Shown piece after piece: positions 1 through 9,939 of a DNA stretch of 14,040 nucleotides. The position numbers were made by a program, and so were the translations under genes. Within the stretch, counting starts at the first letter, position 1; each line of letters opens with the position of its first letter. The stretch covers positions 157,309-171,348 of the forward strand of contig NAOQ01000089.1 in assembly GCA_002751075.1 (NCBI GenBank). The letters run 5' to 3'. Under the pieces are notes generated by a model, which worked only from the letters and a program-made list of their open reading frames with translations, did no database searches and was not told the origin of the DNA. Source of the DNA: Ichthyophonus hoferi. Taxonomy: Eukaryota; Opisthokonta; Ichthyosporea; Ichthyophonida; Ichthyophonidae.

Positions 1-250
1 TCAGATAATTCTTTATTTTTCTTTGCATTTTATTATTTATGTTCATTAGATGTATTTTGGAGAAAATATATGTATACACATAGTTATATATACAGATATA
101 GGACCCGAATTATTGTAGATGACACTGGCCCACACTGCATGTTATAGTAACATGATGGGGCATATACCCATAGAACCTTTTATATAAAGGACAGCGTTTT
201 AAATGCTTTTGCATACACACTTATACCGTGTACTATCAAGCTATAGATAT

Positions 251-281
<31 letters not shown>

Positions 282-515
282 GCTGCTTAATATTTGCTAC
301 ATATATTTCTGCTTACTATACAGACATCTCTTCCACATAGTAGCATATCAATTTAATATTTTGAAAAACGTCTTGAGACTTCATGATTATCTATAAAAAA
401 ATACTTTGCCAACTGTTTTTTTCCATTTGACATATTAGGGTGCTAAATTACTAATCAGATTAATCATTTAAGCATTAATATTTAATTAACCAAAGATAAT
501 GGGGAGGGACCATAG
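1..515 (+). other. Intron sequence upstream of the first visible phosphatase exon
   Basis: No frame here gives the GDxHG or GDxVDRG motifs that should precede the GNHE exon. The CATAG acceptor at 511-515 closes the intron. Only microsatellite and AT-rich sequence is visible. Confidence 0.6.
248..281. repeat. (CA)n(TA)n compound microsatellite
   Basis: An AC tract passes directly into a TA tract, in the first intron seen in the window. Confidence 0.9.
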
Positions 516-3500
516 ACTGTGCTATATCTCCTGTCTCTTAAGGTTGTTCACCCAACTAGAATATGGATGCTACGGGGTAATCACGAGACTAGGGCTATGA
601 CATCGTGAGTTACCCCTTTCCTACCTTTGAATAATATATATTATATATACTAACATATACACCTATAATTCATATGGGTATATACTAATTTATACGTACA
701 TACATACATACTGTCATACATACATACATGTATAAAAATATTATACATGTTCAAAGATTGCTATATATATATATCTTCATATTTGTTGGTTTGTAAATGC
801 ATACTGTACTAAATATATTCATATATAATATACCAATATGTACATATACATATATTCTAGTTGTTATAGACATACTAATATATATATACCAGGTAATTAT
901 ATATATGCATCAACGAGTATATTTTCATATATATTATCTTTATCATATATAATTCAATATGCAAACATACATAATAAGATATTATTAAACACACATTCGA
1001 AAACATCTCTGTTAAGATACTCACAGAGATTTATGCACACCATTATCAATAATATGCACACATATCACGTATGTACATTATGTAGAATGAATTTAACTGC
1101 ATTTGTATAACGAAATGAAAATACCTGAAACGTATAGTGAATTATGTCACTGATTACAGTTTCGTTTGCCCAGCAAATAATTATGTGAGTGTATATTTAG
1201 AATAATAAAACATAGTTGAGAAATAGACAGACAAATAGTAAAATAAATAAATATGAACGTGAACTGTGTGTGATAGGTAAATAGAGAGAAAAAGAGAAAG
1301 AGAAAGAGAGAAGGAAAGAGCAAGAGAGGCATTAGATGGGTTTATAATCTGGAACATAGATACGGACAAGAGTGTTTAAAGTTTAATTAGTATGTATCTA
1401 TACAGTTAATGAGCATAGTGGCTGTACATGTAGGTCTTGCTTTCATAATGAGTGTACTGTGAGTTAATTTCTAACCATTACATATGTGGTCTGTACAGGA
1501 AAAATTACGGTATAGAGGGCATCAATTTTAAACAGGAATGCATAGCTAAATATGATGAAAGGCTATATTGCTTAATTATGGTAAGCTCATATGATCATTT
1601 AGTTTATCTCTATATGTCTTATCTTTTTACCTCTCTTTACCTCGTATCTTTTATTTTGTTTTTTGATGCGTTATTTTTTAGACCCATGAATGTATTACGG
1701 AGTAATGGTTGCCTGGTTGAGTTGGTCCAGGCGCTATTCCAAACTTGTGTTTATCTTAGTTTTGATATTTATGATTATTTACGTATAACTCTTTGTGATT
1801 TGTTTTTGCTGGCAATATGCATACATAAATTAATTCATGCTTATATGCATACAACTATGTATACATAAAAATACAAGCCCCTGCCATTACAATGATTGAA
1901 ACACCTATACTATTAGACCCCCATTGATTTAACCCTCTCCAATACAGAACTGCTTTGACCAGCTTCCTATATCTGCTATTGTTGAGAACCCAAATGTTTT
2001 GGACAACAAAGATACATATAATTACCACCAATCATTAAATGGTGTCGTTAGTGATGAGAATAGCCAAAATAAGTGGGTATTATTGACCTCCCAGAATTGG
2101 GCTCTAGCAACATTTCTTACCCCTTGAGCCAACCGATATATCTTCACCTACACATACCTTTCATGCCCTGTCTTAACATAGATGTAACCATATATATATA
2201 TCGAGTGTACTATATTATAATAGCACCTGTGAAATTCCGACGTCAAGTTCTGTTTGCATTGATTATCAACTGACACTTAAAAGATCCTATTGCTACAGGA
2301 AATGGCGCAGATTCTTGTGCATGCATGGTGGTCTATCTCCAGATATTGAGTCCTTATCTGATATTGAGTCTATAGACAGGTACTTCTTTACTACGATAAT
2401 ATCAATAGATATTTTACTACTTTTCTTAAAAATATTTTATGGTCATTTGGTTTATACAGAGAAGATTTGAGAAGGGATGCAGTAGATAGCAAAAATGATA
2501 ACTTAAGTAAATAAGTATATGCCAAACCGAACAACTAATCATGCTTTTGCAATATCTACATATGCACCGCATATATCTTTCTAGAAAAAAAGAACCACCT
2601 TTCAAGGGTGCTGCCTGTGATCTTCTTTGGGCCGATCCACTGACAGATAATCTAGCTGTTAACCTCAACGCCAAGGTGCAATATGCTTTCTAGAATGCAG
2701 GGGATTCTAATTCAAAATGAAATCTTATTCATTTCCTTACACATTGTTTTTTTCAATATTCATCTCTCATATTACCATTGCCACCCTGCACATTAATACA
2801 TACATGCATACATACCTAAATATATACCATCTTTCATCTGTAGCAACACGGTTTATTTCATTGCATTATTGCCTCTATCACACACAGGTTTATGCTTTTC
2901 TATCTCTTATACATTTTTCCATTCCCATGGCCTCTATAATATTAATACGTTCACACTATATTTGACCCATCTCTTTATGTAGCTTACTTCGTCATTCATT
3001 TTTTCCTCATACTCATTTTAATCATCACTTTTTCCTTTATGAACTCATGTACTCATTCACGAAAATTTAATATCTTTCACCATTATACCCTTTTAGGACT
3101 ACAAAGAATTCTTAGAATTAGATTTTCTGCCTAACCCGTCTAGGGGCTGCTCAGTGTTTTTTGGTTATGATGCCATTAGACCATTTTTAAAGTAGGTATT
3201 GCACATGTTATAAGGCTTCTTTTTCTTTATGCTTGTATTTTAATTCGTTGTATTTTGCTTACCATTTCATACTCAAATTTAAACTGCATCTTATTATTTT
3301 ATGCATAATCTTTTTTCGATTTTCCTGAAAAGACTGGCAATGTTCATTGATAGATACAAGGATAACAACTAATGACAATATGTATGGCAGAAGAAGAGAA
3401 AAACATAGATATACTCATATATGCATGTCTATTTCTATGTTTATACAGTCACTGATATATCTAAACGTTGACCACCCAGACTAAACTCCTTAGACGGGAT

Positions 3501-6500
3501 AATTAGGGCCCACCAGGTAGTACAAGATGGTGTAGCCTTTGATTATTCAACTACACGACAATTAGAATTCACTTATCCTTTGGTAAAGACGCTTGCTTCC
3601 AGCCTACTATTTATTTATTATTAAATTTTAAAATACATTCCCGTATCATTTATTTTCTAATTTATTTGCTCATTTTATTCCACCTTCTTTTTGCATAATG
3701 TGCAAAGAAATATTTCATTCCGTTTTATCCTTCGTTTATATTTTACTGGTATCTGTTTTGTTTATTTTCATTTTTTTAAAAAACTATTTTTCTCCCTTAT
3801 AACAGTGTCTGTTCGAGTGGCTACTAATATCATTTCTGTACATACATATTCTCCCCTGAATATCTTTCAAACAAAACACTACTCAAGGTTACCACAGTAT
3901 TTACTGCTTCCAACTATTGTGGGTCCTATCTCAACATGGGGGCTATACTGAATCTCAATCATACAGGAATTTCTGTGAAGAGGTTTGAGTTAACTAAGAG
4001 AGGTGGGTATGTAATTATTAAACAGGCCCACACATTCATGCATTTTTATAAACAGTACCATATATGTATTAATGCATATTATAGCTTTTTTGGTTTTAAT
4101 GGCATGTATTTTATATATAGAGCTATTTTTTATTATTAAAAAAAGGTATATAGTTGCAATGATTGGATCCATGTCATTATTTACATCGCAATTGGTTAGT
4201 GGAATGCAAGTGTGCAAGGCCAGGGCTATACCTGTAATTGCTTAGGTTCTGTCGACTATAGCTACATATAAAATTTGGGGAGAATAACTATAGTTATAGT
4301 TATCTAATTAACTAGAGCTATGTTATGCAATATTCTATATAAAAATGCTATATTTGCAAAGTATAAAAAGGTTCTGTCTGAGACAGAATAGTATCGGTTA
4401 ATTCTGTAGTGGTATTGAGTAAAGGTTATACTGTTTGTATCATAAATTCTCTGCTTGTAGTAATTGGCTGCCACCATGAACATAAGAGAGATAATTAGTA
4501 CACAGGCTGAAATCAATAAATTCTGTCTAAACCACTTATGTGATAATGGCAAGTTTATAATTTTTGGTAGTAGACGCACAGATTAATATATACTAAGATC
4601 TATGATTTCTATTTTTTTGTATTTTGCTACCTTTTTATGATTCCAGAGACTGAAAGCTGAAATATTTTAGCTGACTAAACTAAATTGTCCTTTATATATC
4701 TAATACAACTGGCCAAGATATATTTAAAATAAAAGTCTCTACGCATTATATATTTATGTAAACAACACCTACAAACAAACAGTAAACACCTGGATGAAGA
4801 CCAATTATCAGACTATCTTACAGCCATATCTTTGCTATGGTAAGATTTTCCACTTACACAATGACTATTCATTTTAAACATTACCTACACATTATCTATT
4901 CAAACTTACTCTCTTACTCTTTTCTTTATCTCTCCTTCCCTCTCCTCTCCTCCTTGTATCACCTTATATCCTCTCATTTACAGGTGGTACAGATGAGACT
5001 GAAACCAATCGTTGTGCTGCCTTTGCACAGGCAATGGCTAAAGATGCAGCCTGTGAGATACACCCAGGCTGGTCTTCACTACGTAATGTCATTAGAGCGA
5101 TTAGTGTACTGAAGCAATCCCAGTCTCTTCCTCCATCATCATCCAGTTATTTATCTCCCACGGTAAGTATATGGTGGGGCTGGTATTAAGAGGGGAGGAT
5201 TATAATTAATCATATATGGTTGTGTGTTGTAAACATATATGCCCTTTGAAAGTAGTTGCTATATGATTTTGCAGCCATGCTTGTATTCGTGGAAATGTTT
5301 TGAAATAACTGTTTTTATTTGGTAATGTAACTTTACATACACCGTTTTGTTTTTACTTATATCATTTAGTAGGTGTATAGCAATCATAGACATATATAGT
5401 ACACATATCTCAACTATACTATGATTAATTATATAACTATTTATATAAAAATAAATATGCATATTGCGTTATTTATATTATATACCACAATATTCCTATA
5501 TTAATTATTTGCTACACACACATACATACATGCATTTGTATGTATATATGTATGTGGGTTCCGTTATTCAGATATATTAACCTGTGAATATAACCTGTTG
5601 TTGCTACATGGATATACCAGCTTTCCCATACCTAACTAAGACTCAATGAACTATGCATTGCTAAATAAGTAGGACAACCATATGTCTATATTAAATTAGT
5701 TAGTACATTAAGATAACTAAAAACATTATGTGCTTATATGCAATAACAGGGTAATTATTTTCAAGCATATTCTTTCTTCCTTAATATATATATATTTCAT
5801 TTTTTCTTACAATGGTCCATCATACGACTACTAATATTACCTTACTAGGATTATTCCTCTCTCACATCCCCATCTAAAACTTCTGGGTGATTTTCATACT
5901 AATACTGTTCCTGCAGGTTTCTCACAGTGATATATATTTGTCTATTCTTATATATACCCATATGTTTATATAAATCAAATTACACATTTAACTATCTACT
6001 ACTGCATTTCCTTACGTTGTTTTAACCCTCATTTTCTACTAGAATCTTAAATATATTAACTCCATCTATATTCATATTATATTGAGTGAGTTCTTATTAT
6101 TATAAAAGCTATTATAAGTATGTGAGTATAAAATACAAAGACCACTAATATTAAGCTACTAGGAATCATGTCAGAATCTCAAATACATTAAATATTTATC
6201 TGTATTTTATTTAGTCAGTTTGTAGTATGGTAAAACAGGGCTACATTAGATGAACAATATAAAATAAATACTATACTATGTATAGGGTTTCGGGTATATT
6301 TAGAAATCAAGTTGGAGACTAGTGCTATTGCAGTGTTAGGGTATGGTGTGCAGTTTTATTTATGCATATTTAGTTATGTGTATTTGTGTATTTGTATAAC
6401 TAGCTATATTGATAGGTATTATTATAATGAGTGTCTAATTATTCATGAAAAGGCTGACCATATATATGTACATTGTATTTGAGCATGTATGTGATAGAAG

Positions 6501-8774
6501 CACTATACATATATATATATATATATATTGAAAAGTATGATTTGGGGTAAAATTGATACTGGGAGGTAGCACGGAATTAACAAGAAGACTGTACTATGCT
6601 AAACTGCAAATATTTTTACCTATAATTCCTGTTGATCACGATCATACCTACATACTTAAACCCGTTTTTATTTGATTTGACTCTCTCCAAAAAGGCACAA
6701 GAAGGAAAACTGAATTAAAAAAAGGTTAGTTATAACCAGATAAAGCGTATGTATTGGTATTAATAGTAATACGCTTTCTCCTTACTAACCTTAATCAGAG
6801 AGCATGCCAACCTAGTATTCCTGTGGAACAACCAACAAAGGCATTGGAGTTAGCCAAGGCTATAGTACCTGGCAGTTTGCAGGACCTTAGGGCTATATTT
6901 GACACCATAGATCGGTATGAATACCATTGTATCTCTGTCCTTGTGTGTATGTGTAATTTGCAGATGTATCTTTCTGTTGAATTAGATTGCTATGGGAATG
7001 GCTGCAGGGATCATCCATTTTATAATTATTATTGCCTATCTTTTATTTCTTCTTCCTAGCGTTCTAGACAAGGCCTAGTTTCCCAAACTACGTTCTGTCA
7101 TATCTGCAGCTGTACTGGCAGATAGGGAAACATGCATACATGACTCCTTTCCTCCTCATTCCGCACGCTCTTACACTCCCTCTATTTATCTAATACTTAT
7201 GTATATATATTAACGTTTTCTCTTTGTCTTTTTAGATGATTTATGAATATGCATATATCTTCCTTTTATACCAGCATTTTTTATCATAGCTTACATCTCG
7301 ATAATCATATTCTCTTTCTTTTCACCGTATTATCCTTTTCAACTGCTTTCTAATCAACTCATACCCATGATTATAACATACAAATATTTAAAGTGCACAA
7401 TACAAAGGAATCTCACAGAAATATATACACACTTATATATTCATTCCTCCCAAAAGAAATGGAGATAGCCAGTTACAAGTGAATGAGATGGAAACCTTTA
7501 TTAATCAGATTGATCAAAAACTAACGGGGCCTATGTCATTTTTAAAAGACTTGATTAAGATTATGGATAAGAATGGAGATAGTCAGGTAGGCCAAATAAA
7601 TGTTTGTAAACATCCATTGTGAAGGTGTAATAATATACAGTAGTCCTATAAATTGCTGACAGAGAACAATGCTATGTTTATTCTTTTTATTTTTTTATAT
7701 CTGTTCCTCTTAGTAGCCTTGCAGGATTTAGTTTTTATTCTCTGTGATTGTGAAATGAGTGAGAATATTCCTTTAATTCATATTACAATTGGTAACACAT
7801 TATATAGTATATAATAACAAGGCATGTCAGTTTTGGTTTCAATTATACTACTTTGTTTTAATATCACACACAATAGAATAGTCTCAATTCTATTTGTTAG
7901 TTTCATATGAAACAGTAATGGCTTCATTGTATATGAGGCTTTTTTTCTTTCTTCTCCTAGTCATACAATCACTATAATTGACTTATTTCATAAATCGAAA
8001 GACTGCCCTCATTGACATTCATACATGCATATATACACGAACACCTACAGATATATATACAAATCACTATTTTTGTTTCAAGTATATAACCAAACCACAT
8101 ACAAAATAAATCTGATCCAAAATAAAATACTTTGTAAATCAATAGGCATCCCTGATTTACATGCATACATACATACACATACACATGCTAATACACATAC
8201 ATACATACACACATATATATATATATATATACTGATTTCTATATTGACATTTTTCATCTATACACACAAACCACATACAAAGTAAACTAGACTCAATAAT
8301 ACATATAACAGCTTACTGTTGCCTATTGTTGTGCAGATAGTTACTAATCTTATATATATATATAGACATATATTTTTTGTCTTTCCTCCTAATATATGCT
8401 TATGTACTTTATCCTGTTTCGTTTTTGTTTTTTTTACATTCAAATGAAGTTTAAACAATTTATGTTTTTATGAACAAAAATGAGTACATGCATTGCATAT
8501 AATAGGTTTAGTTCTTAAATGGTTAACATAATAGTATGTATGCAATGAATGTATTAATACTATAATGCCTGTGAATGTACACAGGTATAAGAAGAGTGTG
8601 AGAGATAAACTAGAAAGAGAAAGACATATATAATGGAGAAAAAAGTACATGTGTAGGAAAATAATTTTTGGAATGATATTACAGATTAATTTTGATGAAT
8701 TTGTAGAATTCTTTAAACAATTGCATATGCCATTCAACATCCTTACCCCTGGGGAAAGCATGGGTCAGGTTTGA
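516..8774 (+). CDS. Calcineurin-like serine/threonine phosphatase with C-terminal EF-hands, 5' partial, about 14 exons
   Basis: PPP-family metallophosphatase that should remove phosphate from Ser/Thr and respond to Ca2+. Exons read: 516-604, 1499-1580, 1948-2072, 2299-2379, 2585-2675, 3097-3191, 3480-3582, 3888-4002, an uncertain start (4487 to 4506)-4566, 4783-4839, 4984-5162, 6799-6914, 7457-7586, 8685-8774. Phases agree across all catalytic junctions and all EF-hand junctions. The order is catalytic half-domain, linker, two EF-hands, then a short tail ending in GESMGQV and TGA at 8772-8774. About 470 residues lie in the window. The N-terminus and the first two metal motifs (GDxHG, GDxxDRG) were not found in 1-515 and should lie upstream. 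The final exon could instead splice at 8769 (GTTTGA), but I see no later exon. Family assignment is firm; linker exons are weak. It could be called PPEF-like by architecture or PP2B-like by catalytic sequence. Confidence 0.85.
695..730. repeat. (CATA)n microsatellite
   Basis: CATA units are interrupted once by CTGT, in the 605-1498 intron. Confidence 0.85.
1283..1329. repeat. Polypurine (GA-rich) tract
   Basis: Thirty-eight uninterrupted purines (1283-1320) of GAGA and GAAA type are followed by one C and eight more purines. It is intronic; the signal is strand asymmetry only. Confidence 0.85.
4154..5162 (+). other. Linker region between catalytic core and EF-hands, exon structure uncertain
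   Basis: Three or four small exons are likely here. The segment 4479-4566 is open and reads NIREIISTQAEINKF, recalling the helix that precedes the degenerate EF-hand of PPEF proteins, but no AG acceptor in a usable phase lies upstream of the NIRE codons, so the start may be 4487, 4489, 4491, 4499 or 4506. Exon 4783-4839 (57 bases) is open in two frames. Phase with both neighbours gives VNTWMKTNYQTIL; the other frame gives DEDQLSDYLTAISLL, which resembles the PPEF LSDW helix. Exon 4984-5162 follows a long pyrimidine tract (about 4905-4980). It reads GTDETETNRCAAFAQAM, an amphipathic LRNVIRAISVLKQSQ and a Ser/Pro tail, and ends at donor GTAAGT. An optional 41-base exon (4154-4194) would also fit the phase. 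The calcineurin B-binding helix (WLPNFMDVFTW type) is not recognisable. Confidence 0.5.
5163..6798 (+). other. Phosphatase intron, 1,636 bases
   Basis: It runs from donor GTAAGT to acceptor AATCAG, phase 0 on both sides. AT-rich with one (AT)10 tract. I see no nested gene; a small extra exon cannot be excluded. Confidence 0.65.
6509..6528. repeat. (AT)10 microsatellite
   Basis: Pure AT dinucleotide tract in the 5163-6798 intron. Confidence 0.9.
7980..8290. repeat. Diverged tandem duplication inside an intron
   Basis: Two units of about 150 bases lie end to end, at about 7980-8110 and 8131-8290. Each opens with a related block (TAAATCGAAAGACTGCCCTC against TAAATCAATAGGCATCCCTG), passes through a CATA/TATA-rich middle, and closes with CAAACCACATACAAA (8091 and 8267 regions). 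Unit 2 has an expanded microsatellite middle. The copies lie in the intron between the two EF-hand exons at 7586 and 8685. Confidence 0.65.
8161..8231. repeat. (CATA)n / (CACA)n / (TA)n compound microsatellite
   Basis: ATGCATACATACATACACAT-type sequence runs into an uninterrupted TA tract. It is the expanded middle of the second tandem unit. Confidence 0.9.
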
Positions 8775-9496
8775 ATACTAGATGTTTTATCTCCTTTGTT
8801 TTTTCTTATTTCTCTATCAATATATATATTATATTGTATGTATGTACGTGTGTGTTTTATTTGTTTGTTTTTTCTTTCTCTTTTATCTCTACAAATATGA
8901 GTTCTTATCAGGTTATATAATACATATGTTTAATATGGCAAATTAGGTTTAATGATTATTTTAGAGAACTAATAAAATGTTGAAGTATTTTAAGTCCTAC
9001 AAATGTTACGCTGTATACTTCATGATTTGTATGAAAATATGTATTTATGTAGCATTAAAACTCCAAATCTTCAGTAGCATTTACAATGAGGTTCCAATTG
9101 GCAATTAAGAGTTGGATACTAATTAATGGCAGTGACCTAATTACATAGTGTTACTAATTATTCTTAATTCAGACTAGATGTCTAGTGCAGTCTAACATCT
9201 AAATTTGCTGTGGTTTTTAGATATTGTTGGTCATCTACATTTTAATTACACAGTGATTGATGTAACAGATGTGATACATAACACAGTACTTTACATTATT
9301 AATTGGAAAAATGATGCTGACAACATGTTAGATAGCACTTAGGTTGAGTACCTATTCAGTAACATATTGTGCTTAAAGGATTATCACCTGATCAACTGGT
9401 ATTAACCTAAACCAACAAATATATAACCAGCATTCATAGACTTAGTCTGGATCCTGATTTTCATGTGTTGTATAATAAAGTGTTGTACAAATGACT
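8775..9496. other. Non-coding gap between the phosphatase gene and the retrotransposon patch
   Basis: Stops are dense in all frames. It contains a candidate AATAAA at 8971 and a short hairpin-capable ACTAGATGTCTAGT near 9174. Any LTR of the neighbouring fossil would have to lie here or further off; none was recognised. Confidence 0.6.
8971..8976 (+). terminator. Candidate polyadenylation signal of the phosphatase gene
   Basis: AATAAA lies about 200 bases after the TGA at 8774, the first such hexamer seen downstream. The stretch between is T-rich and non-coding. AATAAA is common by chance in this composition. Confidence 0.3.
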
Positions 9497-9811
9497 TTAC
9501 TTTTTGTCCAACATTAGAGACATTACGACAGTACATATGTCAGAATCGGTGTAATAGACTGATTCATAGTTGCTGCCGTTTTGTTCGATATTGTCTGAAC
9601 TGAAGTTAAGTTCCTCTAATAAGTTTCTAGACATCTCCTTCTCGCTGCTATCAGATGAGAAGCGTGCCCTTGCCTTCTTTTTCTTACCTCTCACCGATCC
9701 TTTCTTGGTAGTCAATGTAATTTCTGTCTTCCATTTAATTAGGGTAATATTTGGAGTGATTGATAAGTCTTCTAGGAGTAACCTTATAATGAACTCCAAT
9801 TTACAATACAA
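9497..9811 (-). other. Open reading frame of 104 codons, status unclear
   Basis: It reads a basic cluster GKKKKARARFSSDSSEKEM, then acidic, serine-rich sequence, and ends DICTVVMSLMLDKK. It lies just beyond the minus-strand gag fossil, on the same strand and in the same order that further element sequence would take. I recognise no protease, integrase or other domain in it. It could be a remnant of the same element, a host fragment carried with it, or chance. The opposite strand is also open for 91 codons, which weakens the case for a real gene. Confidence 0.2.
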
Positions 9812-9939
9812 AGAAAAAAAATCTTTGGTAAGGAGCTTTTATTGACTTAGCTCGTATCACTTTTACAGATAGTGGCTATGTACAAGTTATCCTCTTCCTT
9901 AATAAAGTGTGTAGGAGTTTTATTACTTCCCAAATAGTT

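Larger units (their letters stand above)
605..1498 (+). other. Phosphatase intron, 894 bases
   Basis: It runs from donor GTGAGT to acceptor TGTACAG and splits a Ser codon. It holds CATA and GA-rich tracts and short chance open frames. No gene is seen. Confidence 0.8.
516..4002 (+). other. Catalytic core exons (second half of PP2B/PPP domain)
   Basis: Exon 516-604 reads TVLYLLSLKVVHPTRIWM and then LRGNHETRAM, giving the metal-binding Asn and acid His of GNHE. Exon 1499-1580 has FKQECIAKYDERLY, typical of calcineurin A (FKQEC..KYSERVY). Exon 1948-2072 begins NCFDQLPISAIVEN. Exon 2299-2379 gives FLCMHGGLSPDI with the metal-ligand His. Exon 2585-2675 gives EPPFKGAACDLLWADPL; a second phase-0 donor at 2658 (GTTAAC) would shorten it by six codons. 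Exon 3097-3191 has SRGCSVFFGYDAIRPFL, where calcineurin has VRGCSYFYSYPAVCEFL. Exon 3480-3582 has IIRAHQVVQDG with the last metal-ligand His. Exon 3888-4002 has VFTASNYCGSYLNMGAIL; here ASNY replaces calcineurin's APNY, a PPEF-like change. A stronger-looking donor (GTATGT) at 4007 is an alternative end. All active-site residues expected in this half are present, so the enzyme looks functional. Confidence 0.9.
7587..8684 (+). other. Phosphatase intron, 1,098 bases
   Basis: It runs from donor GTAGGC to acceptor TTACAG, phase 0. It carries the tandem duplication at 7980-8290 and several TA/CATA tracts. No coding signal is seen. Confidence 0.8.
6799..8774 (+). other. Exons encoding paired canonical EF-hands
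   Basis: Exon 6799-6914 ends with the entering helix LQDLRAIFDTIDR. Exon 7457-7586 continues the first loop as NGDSQLQVNEM, carries a linking helix (FLKDLIKI) and begins the second loop as MDKNGDSQ. Exon 8685-8774 completes it with INFDEFVEFFKQL. Loop 1 is D-R-N-G-D-S-Q-L-Q-V-N-E and loop 2 is D-K-N-G-D-S-Q-I-N-F-D-E. Both keep the Ca2+ ligands at positions 1, 3, 5 and 12 and the hydrophobic residue at position 8, though position 6 is Ser rather than the usual Gly. Phases match at 6914/7457 (the Arg codon is split) and at 7586/8685 (phase 0). The pair aligns in spacing with the C-terminal EF pair of PPEF/RdgC and should bind two Ca2+ ions. Confidence 0.9.

Noticed and set aside
838-1369. Several 60-90 codon open frames on both strands
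   Set aside because: They consist of translated TA, CATA and GA repeats with Ile/Tyr/Ser or Leu/Phe/Ser monotony and lie within an intron.
1452-1868. Single 138-codon open frame on the plus strand
   Set aside because: Only 1499-1580 is conserved phosphatase sequence; the rest is intron read-through past the GTAAGC donor at 1581.
4154-4194. Candidate 41-base exon (TATATAG acceptor, GTTAGT donor)
   Set aside because: Its phase can be fitted in two ways and neither product shows conservation, so it is mentioned but not called.
4461-4463. Possible reassigned stop codon (TAA read as sense)
   Set aside because: No conserved exon of either gene needs an in-frame TAA or TAG as sense; both genes end at normal stops.
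4461-4505. Canonical-looking acceptor CTGCTTGTAG at 4460 for the NIREIIS exon
   Set aside because: All three frames starting at 4461 hit a stop before joining the open segment, so a later acceptor or a missing piece is needed.
4837-5112. Open frame of 91 codons through the 4984 exon
   Set aside because: It crosses the pyrimidine-rich intron and ends before the GTAAGT donor. The other frame (GTDETETNRC...) stays open to the donor and joins the EF-hand exons in phase.
8468-8761. Minus-strand open frame of 97 codons
   Set aside because: It is the shadow of the final EF-hand exon on the plus strand plus intron sequence.
516-8774. Naming the gene outright as PPEF/rdgC or as calcineurin A
   Set aside because: Domain order fits PPEF, but most catalytic hallmarks fit calcineurin A. 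Without an alignment or tree I left the symbol empty.
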